Positions 24,352-32,303 of a DNA stretch of 42,689 bases are shown in pieces. Below the pieces are notes generated by a model. The model worked only from the letters and a program-made list of their open reading frames with translations. It had not been told where the DNA came from and searched no databases. Source of the DNA: Lewinellaceae bacterium. GTDB lineage: Bacteria; Bacteroidota; Bacteroidia; Chitinophagales; Saprospiraceae. The stretch covers positions 1-42,689 of the forward strand of contig CANJPT010000028.1 of assembly GCA_947476195.1 (NCBI GenBank). The letters are read 5' to 3'. How positions within the stretch are numbered: position 1 is the stretch's first letter; every line of letters begins with the position of its first letter. The translations under genes and the position numbers were made by a program.

Positions 24352-25095
24352 TTAGCTATGGGTAACCTGCCGTTCGCTTTTATTTCCGCCCAGTAAATCG
24401 AGGTAGCGCATTTGTGCGTTTTTTTGATCTACCTTAACCTGCGTGATGCTTACGGTTTGTACGCGTCCGGCACGATTCATCACAAAATTATTTTCAGGAT
24501 CACCTATACTTCCTGTTTGGTGAAGGGTGATCATGGACTGGGGTGATGGTGTAGTAGAGATTGGTAATTGGTGATTGAGCCAGTCTCTAAAAACCTGTTC
24601 ACGGCGAATCTGTATTGCCGGAGGGTACAGGGTGGCGGAACACCAAAAATGAGGTGCTTGTGGCGACAATTCTTTTATAAAACGATTTTTCCCGTCCCAA
24701 CGAAGTTCTGTGACGCGTTGAACATGCATTTCGTTGGTTGACTTTTCAAAATAAAGAAAGGTAAAGGGTTCTATTCGTTCCAGGTCATAGTCGCTAAAAA
24801 AAGCATCGGGGTCATCCCAATCAAAAAAGTCAAGCAGAAGGAGTCCACGACTACGCCGATAGGGCAATTGTCGGGTATGCAGCACAAAGGCTCCATTGAG
24901 CAGACAGGCCGTTTGGCCCTTTCCTGATGTTGCGATCCAGGTGCCTCCTGCCTGGGCATCCCGGGGGAAAAGGAGGGTAATACCTTGGGTTGTTTTTTCA
25001 CGAACAATAGAGGAGGACGAGCGGGATGCTGCTTCATCCCGGTTGTGGGTGAGGATATAACCGGAAGGCTTGGGAAGGTAGGTTACGGTGCACAT
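24352..25095 (-). CDS. NRDE (TANGO2-like) family protein
   Basis: 247 residues. It starts with the family hallmark MCTVTYLPKPSGYILTHNRD followed by E (Cys2 plus the NRDE motif), then AGGTWIATSGKGQTACLLNG and RSRGLLLLDFF. The NRDE/TANGO2 family has an N-terminal-nucleophile-like fold with a conserved Cys2. Members are linked to heme or lipid metabolism in eukaryotes, but the bacterial role is unknown. The start codon lies 30 bases downstream of the helicase stop on the same strand, so the two are probably one transcript. No signal peptide is seen. Confidence 0.88.
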   Translation of the reverse strand: MCTVTYLPKPSGYILTHNRDEAASRSSSSIVREKTTQGITLLFPRDAQAGGTWIATSGKGQTACLLNGAFVLHTRQLPYRRSRGLLLLDFFDWDDPDAFFSDYDLERIEPFTFLYFEKSTNEMHVQRVTELRWDGKNRFIKELSPQAPHFWCSATLYPPAIQIRREQVFRDWLNHQLPISTTPSPQSMITLHQTGSIGDPENNFVMNRAGRVQTVSITQVKVDQKNAQMRYLDLLGGNKSERQVTHS

Positions 25096-25125
25096 AATAA
25101 GCGCATAAAAGTCCGGGGATCGGTA

Positions 25126-26451
25126 TTACTTCGCCACTGCGATCTTGTACTTCTTCCCCTTCATCTTTTCATTTGCAATTGCAGTCAGCAATTGCTTTAA
25201 CACGCCTTTTTTGACGGCCACAAAAGACATGTGGTCCATCATTTCGATCTTGCCGAGGTCATCGGGTTTAAGGCCTCCTTTTTTAGATAGGAATCCGACG
25301 ATGTCTATTTTGCTGATTTTGTCCTTTTTACCTCCACTAATATAAAGCGTCACCCAGGGCGGGGACGGTGGCAATGGAAGGTCGGAAGGTAAATGAAGCA
25401 CTTCTGGTGCTTCGCTGAGGTATGCTGGAACGGGAGCGTCGGGAGACAGGATCAGGTAGGCGGCGCCTTGCGCGTGCATCCGGGCTGTTCGTCCATTGCG
25501 GTGGATGAACTCATTGAGCTTCATCGGATGTTCGTAGTGGACCACGTTTTTTACCTCCGGAATATCGAGTCCCCTGGCGGCAAGATCTGAAGAGACCAGG
25601 AATACAATGCTGCCATTGCGAAATTGAACGAGGGTAGATTCACGCTCTATTTGTTCCATCCCACCGTGAAAACTGGCGCTGGAAATACCGCTTTCTGCCA
25701 GGCGTTCCCGCGTGATCTCGGTGGATTCCCGTTGATTGCAAAAAATGAGGGTAGGTTCAGCGCCAAAGTAGCAGAGCAGCTGTACAAGTGCCTCAAATTT
25801 GTCGTGGGTGGGCGACTCCACGCTTTTGATGGTCAACCCATCGGTGGATTTTCCCTCGGCTTCATTATAGTTCAGGGTTACTGGTTTGGTAACGCCAACA
25901 AAGTCTGGAATAACGAGTTTATTGGTAGCTGAAGCCAGCACACGCTTTTCCAGGCCCGGAAGTGCCTTTAAGATCTCTGTCATTTGTTCCTGAAAGCCCA
26001 TGGCCAGGGCTTTGTCAAACTCATCCAGCACCAGAACCCTGACCGTAGTGGCGTCGAAGGATTTACGGCTGATATGTTCAACGATACGCCCGGGCGTGCC
26101 GATCAACAAAGCGGGTGGCTGGCTCAGGTTATTGATCTCGGTCTGCATCGGGTGGCCACCGTAACAGGTATTTACTTTGAAGCCGGTGGACATTTTTTGC
26201 CACACCCGTTCGATCTGGATCGCCAACTCCCTTGTGGGCGAAAGAATCAGACATTGTACGCCTGGCTGGCCTGCTTTTAACTGATATAAGATGGGCAGCA
26301 GAAAAGCAAGTGTCTTTCCGGAGCCGGTGGGGGCGAGAATGATCGTATCTTTTTCGTCCTGAATGGTGTGAAACGCCTGTTCCTGCATTTCATTCAGCAC
26401 CGGGATGTCCAGATTGGAGAGGGTGGTTCGAAGCAATTGATTTGATTCCAT
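25126..26451 (-). CDS. dbpA: DEAD-box RNA helicase, DbpA type
   Basis: 441 residues. The helicase core is complete: Q-motif region (NEMQEQAFHTI), motif I APTGSGKT (~40-47), Ia SPTRELAIQ, Ib TPGR, motif II DEFD (143-146, in place of DEAD), motif III SAT, motif V ARGLDIP and motif VI HRNGRTAR. The C-terminal ~75 residues (VTLYISGGKKDKISKIDIVG through AVKKGVLKQLL) match the DbpA RNA-binding domain, which in E. coli docks on hairpin 92 of 23S rRNA during 50S assembly. A -7 motif lies only 5 bases before the ATG, suggesting a leaderless or near-leaderless mRNA. The NRDE gene follows. Confidence 0.9.
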   Translation of the reverse strand: MESNQLLRTTLSNLDIPVLNEMQEQAFHTIQDEKDTIILAPTGSGKTLAFLLPILYQLKAGQPGVQCLILSPTRELAIQIERVWQKMSTGFKVNTCYGGHPMQTEINNLSQPPALLIGTPGRIVEHISRKSFDATTVRVLVLDEFDKALAMGFQEQMTEILKALPGLEKRVLASATNKLVIPDFVGVTKPVTLNYNEAEGKSTDGLTIKSVESPTHDKFEALVQLLCYFGAEPTLIFCNQRESTEITRERLAESGISSASFHGGMEQIERESTLVQFRNGSIVFLVSSDLAARGLDIPEVKNVVHYEHPMKLNEFIHRNGRTARMHAQGAAYLILSPDAPVPAYLSEAPEVLHLPSDLPLPPSPPWVTLYISGGKKDKISKIDIVGFLSKKGGLKPDDLGKIEMMDHMSFVAVKKGVLKQLLTAIANEKMKGKKYKIAVAK

Positions 26452-26456
26452 TCGGG

Positions 26457-26464
26457 CAAAGGTA
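26457..26464 (-). promoter_or_regulatory. -7 element of the helicase gene
   Basis: The minus strand reads TACCTTTG, a full consensus match, followed by CCCGA and the ATG. Transcription starting ~7 bases downstream would begin at or next to the start codon. Confidence 0.6.
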
Positions 26465-26545
26465 GGCTAAAAGTACGGGGTCTCATGACCTACCGAATGT
26501 ACACAAATCGAACTGATAATCAATGAATACAAGTGTGGAAGACTA

Positions 26546-26638
26546 TTTTTGACAGGATGAACAAGATAAACAGGATATTTGCTCGGCTTCGCCGAGCATT
26601 GAAAAACTGCTCGATCCTGTAAATCCTGTCCAAAAAAA
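26546..26638. repeat. Intergenic palindromic repeat
   Basis: TTTTTGACAGGAT at the left mirrors ATCCTGTCCAAAAA at the right, with one bulge. An inner ATCCTGTAAATCCTGTC also matches ACAGGAT units on the left. In the middle is a hairpin GCTCGGC-ttc-GCCGAGC (26581-26597). It lies between the divergent helicase and mqo genes. It has the look of an interspersed palindromic repeat of Bacteroidota rather than of a regulatory site. Confidence 0.65.
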
Positions 26639-26680
26639 GAAGAATTGTAGAATCTGCACCTTTTACCACTGAGCTTCCGC

Positions 26681-26688
26681 TACTTTTA
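26681..26688 (+). promoter_or_regulatory. Possible -7 element of mqo
   Basis: TACTTTTA (7 of 8 to TAnnTTTG) lies 26 bases before the ATG at 26714. No firm -33 box is seen. Confidence 0.35.
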
Positions 26689-26713
26689 CAGGCTAATTTT
26701 TCAACTTTATCAC

Positions 26714-28186
26714 ATGCGTTCAAATAAAAAAGCAGTGCTCATCGGGGCAGGGATCATGAGCGCTACCTTGGGCGTATTGTTAAAAAAACTACTTCCAGAG
26801 ATCGAGATCAGCATTTTTGAACGGCTCGACAAGGTTGCTGCGGAGAGTTCAGAAGCCATGAACAACGCTGGCACCGGCCACTCTGCTTTTTGTGAACTAA
26901 ATTATACCCCGGAAAAACCCAATGGCTCTATAGACATTTCCAAAGCCATCAAGATCGCTTCCGCCTTTGAGGTATCCAAGGAATTCTGGGCCTGGCTGCT
27001 TCGCCGGAACTGCATCAACTCGCCTGAAAAATTTATTCACACCCTCCCACACATCAGTTTCGTGTGGGGCGAAGAAAACGTCGTATACCTCCGCAAACGT
27101 TACGAAGCCATGCGCTTGCACACGCTTTTTGAGGGCATGCACTTTTCTGAAGATCGGGAAGTATTACAGGCATGGATGCCCCTGGTCATGGATGGCCGCG
27201 ATCGAAGCGAACCGGTAGCCGCTACCAAAATGGACATTGGTACGGACGTGAATTTTGGTGAGCTGACACGGGCTTTGTTCGGATATCTGGTCAAACTGGA
27301 GGGCGTTTCGCTTCATTTGAATTGTGAGGTTCGGGATCTGGAAAAACTGGAAAACGGCGATTGGCACGTAGTGGTCCGGGATCTGGTTCAGGAGAAAAAC
27401 ATCAATCTGGAAGCTGATTTTGTTTTTATCGGTGCAGGCGGCGGCGCCTTGCCTTTGCTTGAAAAATCAAATATTGAAGAAGCTGAGGGATACGGCGGAT
27501 TCCCGATCAGTGGACAATGGCTGGTTTGCAACAACCCAGAAGTGATCGAACGGCACGCTGCAAAAGTGTATGGAAAAGCCAGTGTGGGCGCCCCGCCGAT
27601 GTCGGTGCCGCACCTGGATACTCGGATGATCGAGGGTAAAAAAGCACTGCTTTTTGGCCCGTTTGCAGGATTTTCCACTAAATTTTTAAAAAACGGTTCG
27701 TTTTGGGATTTGCCAGCCTCCATTGAATTTGAGAACTTTTTACCCATGTTGGCTGCGGGTTGGCACAATCTGGCCCTTACCAAATACCTGATCCAACAGG
27801 TAGCTCAATCTCCAGACGACCGCTTCGATGCTTTAAAGGCCTACTTTCCCGAAGCTCAAATGGAAGATTGGGATCTGGCCATTGCCGGGCAGCGGGTGCA
27901 GGTGATCAAAAAAGACGACAAAAAGGTAGGTGTATTGGAATTTGGAACAGAGTTGGTATGCGCCGCTGACGGGAGCCTTGCAGCATTACTGGGTGCCTCG
28001 CCCGGAGCCTCCACTGCCGTAACGGCCATGATCGAGGTGCTAAAAAAATGCTTCCCGAGCGAAATGAGATCGCCGGAATGGAAAAGCAGACTGAAGCAGA
28101 TGGTGCCTTCTCATGGGGCGGCGATGAGTACTGCAGAGCGTTGCCGGCATACCCGGGAGGTTCGGCAAAAGGAGTTGGGATTATGA
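26714..28186 (+). CDS. mqo: Malate:quinone oxidoreductase
   Basis: A 490-residue FAD enzyme of the TCA cycle that oxidises malate to oxaloacetate and reduces quinone at the inner face of the membrane. Seen: an N-terminal FAD motif (VLIGAGIMSATLGVLLKKLL), the family block SSEAMNNAGTGHSAFCELNY with TPE after it, FVWGEENVVYLRKRY, the FVFIGAGGGALPLLEKS block, GFPISGQWLVCNNPEV, LFGPFAGFSTKFLKNGS and the C-terminal ASPGASTAVTAMIEVL. The length is usual. It stands alone, convergent with the PepSY-like gene. Confidence 0.96.
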   Translation: MRSNKKAVLIGAGIMSATLGVLLKKLLPEIEISIFERLDKVAAESSEAMNNAGTGHSAFCELNYTPEKPNGSIDISKAIKIASAFEVSKEFWAWLLRRNCINSPEKFIHTLPHISFVWGEENVVYLRKRYEAMRLHTLFEGMHFSEDREVLQAWMPLVMDGRDRSEPVAATKMDIGTDVNFGELTRALFGYLVKLEGVSLHLNCEVRDLEKLENGDWHVVVRDLVQEKNINLEADFVFIGAGGGALPLLEKSNIEEAEGYGGFPISGQWLVCNNPEVIERHAAKVYGKASVGAPPMSVPHLDTRMIEGKKALLFGPFAGFSTKFLKNGSFWDLPASIEFENFLPMLAAGWHNLALTKYLIQQVAQSPDDRFDALKAYFPEAQMEDWDLAIAGQRVQVIKKDDKKVGVLEFGTELVCAADGSLAALLGASPGASTAVTAMIEVLKKCFPSEMRSPEWKSRLKQMVPSHGAAMSTAERCRHTREVRQKELGL

Positions 28187-28204
28187 ACTATATGGAAAGT
28201 GCGA

Positions 28205-28244
28205 GGAGAAGGTTACGGTGCTACAATAGCCGGCAACCTTCCCC
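28205..28244. terminator. Weak hairpin between mqo and the PepSY-like gene
   Basis: GGAGAAGGTT and AACCTTCCCC pair at 9 of 10 bases around a 20-base loop. There is no T-run. The convergent position is the main support. Confidence 0.3.
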
Positions 28245-28256
28245 TGAACCAGTGTT

Positions 28257-28664
28257 TTAGCCCTTTCCCTCCGACACCATTTTGCCATTGGCATCGAAAA
28301 GAAGGTCCTTGTGCTTCACCTCCGCCTCATACACTGTCGAGCCGTCAGCCCGGAGGATTTTGGAAGCTTCTTTTACTTTTTTGCCTTTTAAAGCGGACTG
28401 AACCGAAGCAGGCAGATCCGCAACTTTGATCTCTGTTTCCGTTTCGAGCCATTTGCCCTCCGCGGAAAAATTGGCGCTCATCTCTCCACCGCCTTGTTTG
28501 AATTCAGCCTCCCATTCGCCATTCTTTTCTTTTCCCCATTCGATTTTCTGTACGTTCTGAAATTTCTGTTTGAAAGCCGTGACAACAGTCGCAGGAGGCG
28601 TCTTTTGGGCCGATGCCGCGAAACTGGCGCCGAAGCAAAGGGTGAGGAGCATTATCAATTTCAT
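28257..28664 (-). CDS. Periplasmic PepSY-like domain protein
   Basis: 135 residues with a signal peptide (MKLIMLLTLCFGASFAASAQ). Two beta-lactamase-inhibitor-like/PepSY-like units follow: VVTAFKQKFQNVQKIEWGKE with GEWEAEFKQGG and AEGKWLETETEIKV, then PASVQSALKGKKVKEASKIL with STVYEAEVK and LLFDANGKMVSEG. Proteins of this type are common in the Bacteroidota periplasm; the role is unknown. The frame extends 24 codons upstream to another ATG, but the signal peptide starts at 28664, and a TACCTTTT -7-like box (28695-28702) lies between the two candidates. Confidence 0.87.
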   Translation of the reverse strand: MKLIMLLTLCFGASFAASAQKTPPATVVTAFKQKFQNVQKIEWGKEKNGEWEAEFKQGGGEMSANFSAEGKWLETETEIKVADLPASVQSALKGKKVKEASKILRADGSTVYEAEVKHKDLLFDANGKMVSEGKG

Positions 28665-28957
28665 TTGTTTGATTTTTTTTAGTGTGATAGGCCGAAAAGG
28701 TAATGGAATAAATTCGACCATGCTTATGTTTTCCACTTCAATCGGTCAAATACCCGCTCAAAGGCTCTTATTGGGCATTCGATTGGGCAAATATACCGAA
28801 TAGCTGACCTTAACGCTCAGTATGTAGCTAAGATTGCAATCCATCTATGGATGTCGCATACCGTATGAATTGAGCGTGACAAACCCAGAACGCATTAAGC
28901 GGTCTACCCGCAGCTTGTCCTAAACAAATAGAACAGAATTCCTCCGTAATCTTATCC

Positions 28958-28965
28958 GACCTTTG
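28958..28965 (+). promoter_or_regulatory. -7 element of the RND efflux operon
   Basis: GACCTTTG (7 of 8 to TAnnTTTG) lies 33 bases before the ATG at 28999. Confidence 0.35.
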
Positions 28966-28998
28966 TCTAAAAATAACCTGTAACCCATCCTGCTGTTT

Positions 28999-30237
28999 AT
29001 GAGATTTCTGGCATTGCTGCTGTTTTGCTTCTCTGCCTCGCTCCAAGCTCAGGAGCGCAATCTGGATTTTTACCTCAGAGCCGCCCTGGAAAAGGCTCCT
29101 GCTTTCCGGGATCTCCGAAATCAGGCCGCCCTCAACAGACAAGACAGTTTGCTCCTCCGCGCCAGCTTGCGCCCGCAGGTAACCGCTGGAAGTGCTGCCA
29201 ATTTTGCACCCACTTACAAGGGTTTTGGATATGATCCTGCACTTAGCAATGGCGGTTTTTTTAACGCGCTCGTCAGCGTAAATCAGCCCGTTTTTGTGCC
29301 AAAACAAAACCTTGCAGACCAATATCAAGCCCTGGCAGTGCAAAACCAAAGCCTCCAAAATAACGCCCGCCTCACAGAACAAGACATTCGCCGAAGCATC
29401 GGAGCACAATACATCACGGCTTACGGAACTACACAACAACTTGCCTTTAACCGCGAAGCCCTGGAACTGCTGCGCCGCGAAGATGTGGTCCTCAAGCGCC
29501 TAACGGAGCAAAATATTTATCGACAGACAGATTATCTGACCTTCCTTGCCACGATTCACCAACAGGAAACTACGATTCGCAAACTCGAGATCCAATACCA
29601 GGACGAATTTGCCACCCTCAATTACCTTTCCGGCCTGACCGACACGACAGCTGTAACTTTACCGGCGCCAGATTTTCAATTGCCGCCGCTATTAACCGCA
29701 GAAAACACGATCTTTTATCGCCAATATGCGTTAGACAGCCTTCAAATCCGTGCAAACGACCAACTCATTGACATTCCTTACCGTCCCACAGTCAGCGTTT
29801 TTGGCGATGCAGGTTTCAATTCTTCCCTTCAAAGTCAAGGCTGGAAAAATATTGGATTCAGTGTAGGAATCGGCGCCACGATCCTGCTGTATGATGGCGA
29901 TCAAAGTCGACTGCGTCATCAAAAAACAGCCTTGCTCGAAAATACCCGACTGGGTTACCGTGATTTTTTCCTCCAACAATACCAGCAGGAGATCGCTCAG
30001 ACCCGTCAGCAACTCGCTGCACTCGACCAATTGGATGCCTCGGTTTACACCCAACTCGAAACCGTCCGCGCCCTGATCGAGGCCAATGGCCGCCTGCTCC
30101 GCACCGGCGATACCCGCGTGGTGGATTACCTGATGGCCATCGGCAACCAATTGAATGCCCGGAATCAATTGACGCTCAATCAAATCAACCGTCTCCAGAT
30201 TTTGAATCAACTTCATTTCCGCAATGCACCGAATTAG
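28999..30237 (+). CDS. TolC-family outer membrane efflux protein
   Basis: 412 residues with a signal peptide (MRFLALLLFCFSASLQAQ). The long helical segments with heptad-like Gln/Leu/Ala spacing and the inverted internal duplication of outer-membrane efflux proteins are present (YLRAALEKAPAFRDLRNQAA for the first helix, LRHQKTALLENTRLGYRDFF and RQQLAALDQLDASVYTQLET for the later ones). Beta-strand segments sit at RPQVTAGSAANF and RPTVSVFGDAGF. It forms the outer-membrane exit duct of the efflux system encoded by the next genes. The adaptor gene begins 13 bases after its stop. Confidence 0.9.
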   Translation: MRFLALLLFCFSASLQAQERNLDFYLRAALEKAPAFRDLRNQAALNRQDSLLLRASLRPQVTAGSAANFAPTYKGFGYDPALSNGGFFNALVSVNQPVFVPKQNLADQYQALAVQNQSLQNNARLTEQDIRRSIGAQYITAYGTTQQLAFNREALELLRREDVVLKRLTEQNIYRQTDYLTFLATIHQQETTIRKLEIQYQDEFATLNYLSGLTDTTAVTLPAPDFQLPPLLTAENTIFYRQYALDSLQIRANDQLIDIPYRPTVSVFGDAGFNSSLQSQGWKNIGFSVGIGATILLYDGDQSRLRHQKTALLENTRLGYRDFFLQQYQQEIAQTRQQLAALDQLDASVYTQLETVRALIEANGRLLRTGDTRVVDYLMAIGNQLNARNQLTLNQINRLQILNQLHFRNAPN

Positions 30238-30250
30238 TTTTTAGTTGCTT

Positions 30251-31177
30251 ATGTTCAAGAAAACCCTCTTCCTACTATTACTGGCTACTTTGGGCTGTCA
30301 TTCTAATACCCCACCAGTCACCGAGCCGCCGCCAATTCAGGCCGGAACGCCTGTTACCGTCACGTCGGTTGAAATCGGGCTCCTGAGCGAGGTCACCGAA
30401 CTGAATGCCACAGCTGCTTTTTTACAAAAAAGTGTTGTAAAAGCCAATGCCAATGGGTACTTGCGTGGCGGGGACATCCATCTGGGGCAATTTGTTCGGA
30501 CGAGGCAATTGCTCTATACCCTGCAAAACAAGGAGGCCAGTGCACTCGGAAACCTGGTGGAGGCCGTAGACACCAGCTTTCATCTTAAAACCCTGATCGA
30601 CATTCGGGCCAACCAAACGGGTTTTATCACCCAACTTGACCGACAAGCGGGCGACTATGTACAGGACGGTGAGCAGCTGGCTGTCCTCAGTGATGCCCAT
30701 AGTTTTGCTTTCGTACTGGATCTGCCCTTCGAATTGCGCCGTTACCTGCCCCAAAACCGAAGGGTTGAACTTATTTTGCCAGACAGCAGCCAGATAACCG
30801 CTACCGTTGAGGCTGCGATGCCAACGGTTGACCCGATCTCGCAGACCCAACGATTCGTGTTAAAAGTGCCGACCTATGACGGCGGGCGCAGCATTCCTGA
30901 AAACCTGATCGCTCGTGTCTTATGGATCAAATCCGTGAAGGCAAAAGCCGCGTCATTACCTAAAGCTGCCGTCCTTACGGACGAAATGCAAAGCGAATGG
31001 TGGGTCATGCAACTCACCGACGACAGCACTGCGGTGAAAGTGCCCATTCGCAAGGGCATTGAATCGGGGGATCGCGTGGAAATTTTGTCGCCCAGGTTTG
31101 GGACAAAGGATCGAATTTTGCTGAGTGGTAATTTTGGGTTGCCGGATACGGCGCATGTGGTGATTTCAGTGCGTTAA
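30251..31177 (+). CDS. RND efflux periplasmic adaptor lipoprotein
   Basis: 308 residues. ATG at 30251 is chosen; the frame also has a TTG two codons upstream. A lipoprotein signal is present (MFKKTLFLLLLATLGC, lipidated Cys in TLGC). Two half-lipoyl motifs occur, VVKANANGYLRGGDIHLGQF and DIRANQTGFITQLDRQAGDY. They are separated by only ~30 residues, so the long alpha-helical hairpin that contacts TolC in typical adaptors is missing or minimal. Beta-barrel and membrane-proximal domains follow (RRVELILPDSSQITATVEAA, LPKAAVLTDEMQSEWWVMQL). It links the RND pump to the outer-membrane duct. Confidence 0.88.
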   Translation: MFKKTLFLLLLATLGCHSNTPPVTEPPPIQAGTPVTVTSVEIGLLSEVTELNATAAFLQKSVVKANANGYLRGGDIHLGQFVRTRQLLYTLQNKEASALGNLVEAVDTSFHLKTLIDIRANQTGFITQLDRQAGDYVQDGEQLAVLSDAHSFAFVLDLPFELRRYLPQNRRVELILPDSSQITATVEAAMPTVDPISQTQRFVLKVPTYDGGRSIPENLIARVLWIKSVKAKAASLPKAAVLTDEMQSEWWVMQLTDDSTAVKVPIRKGIESGDRVEILSPRFGTKDRILLSGNFGLPDTAHVVISVR

Positions 31178-31264
31178 ACGCTGTGGAGTCAAAAGGTGTT
31201 TCGCAAATTCTTTCGAGAAACAATATATCTCGTTTCTGTTCCCGTTTTAAATAAATCAACGTCC

Positions 31265-32284
31265 ATGAAAAATACCATTTTCGGGCTGTTTGCCCTCTTC
31301 TTCTTGCTCGCATGCAATGCCACCAAGAGCCCTAATACCAGCACCTACAAAATCACCAACCGAATCGCTCTGAACGGCGACGGTTTCTGGGATTACCTGA
31401 CAGTAGATGAAGCCACCCAGCGCCTCTTTGTTTCCCATGGGACAGAGGTACAGATCGTGTATTTGAAAACGGGCAAACTGGTAGCTACTATTCCTGACAC
31501 AAAAGGCGTACACGGCATTGCCCTTGCCCCGGACCTGGATTATGGATTCATCAGTTGTGGCCGGGACACCTCAGTGACGGTCTTTAGTTTGTCCAGTATG
31601 ACCACTACCCGAAAGATCAAAGTGACCGGCGCTAACCCGGACGCCATTCTGTACGATGGTTTTAGCAAACGGGTATATACTTTCAATCACAACGGTAAAA
31701 ACGCTACCGTCATTGATGGAGTCAAACATAAGGTGGTTTCGACCATTGAGTTGGGAGGCGAACCAGAGTTTGCCGTGACAGACGGGCAGGGGATGATCTT
31801 TGTAAACCTGGAAGATAAAAGCGAGATCGCTGTAATTGACGCAAAAACCATGAAAGTCGTACAAAACTGGCCTGTTTCACCGGGCAAAGAACCTACCGGG
31901 CTGGCTTTTGATGTGAAAAACAGCCGTTTGTTCTCCGTTTGTGGCAACAAAAAAATGGTCGTTTTAGATAGTAAAACCGGCAAAGTTGTGCAGACCCTGC
32001 CCATTGGCCAAGGGGTCGACGGGGTGGTTTTTGATCCGGGAATGCAGCAGATTTTCAGCTCCAATGGCGAAGGCACTATGACCGTTATTGAAGAAAAAAC
32101 ACCAGATAAGTACCGCGTTTTAGCCACAGTACCAACCCAAAAAGGCGCCCGTACCATTGCACTCAATTCAAAAACGCATTGCCTTTACCTCCCTACTGCC
32201 GAACGCGAACCAGCCGTGGGCGACGAAAGGCCCAAGGTAAAAGCCGGTACTTTTGTGGTGCTGGAAATAGGAGCACCGAAGTAA
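31265..32284 (+). CDS. YVTN-type beta-propeller lipoprotein
   Basis: 339 residues. ATG at 31265 is chosen because it opens a lipoprotein signal (MKNTIFGLFALFFLLAC). The rest is a seven-bladed propeller of YVTN/YncE type with blades such as RLFVSHGTEVQIVYLKTGKL, KRVYTFNHNGKNATVIDGVK and SRLFSVCGNKKMVVLDSKTG. Such proteins bind ligands or partner proteins; no catalytic site is seen. It sits between the adaptor (87 bases before) and the RND pump (19 bases after) on the same strand, suggesting a role tied to this efflux system, for example substrate capture at the membrane. That role is inference. Confidence 0.88.
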   Translation: MKNTIFGLFALFFLLACNATKSPNTSTYKITNRIALNGDGFWDYLTVDEATQRLFVSHGTEVQIVYLKTGKLVATIPDTKGVHGIALAPDLDYGFISCGRDTSVTVFSLSSMTTTRKIKVTGANPDAILYDGFSKRVYTFNHNGKNATVIDGVKHKVVSTIELGGEPEFAVTDGQGMIFVNLEDKSEIAVIDAKTMKVVQNWPVSPGKEPTGLAFDVKNSRLFSVCGNKKMVVLDSKTGKVVQTLPIGQGVDGVVFDPGMQQIFSSNGEGTMTVIEEKTPDKYRVLATVPTQKGARTIALNSKTHCLYLPTAEREPAVGDERPKVKAGTFVVLEIGAPK

Positions 32285-32303
32285 TAAAAAGGCCAACAAC
32301 TTA

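Noticed and set aside
26520-26723. 67-codon minus-strand frame between helicase and mqo
   Set aside because: It is produced by reading through the ACAGGAT palindromic repeat; it overlaps the mqo start and has no coding signature.
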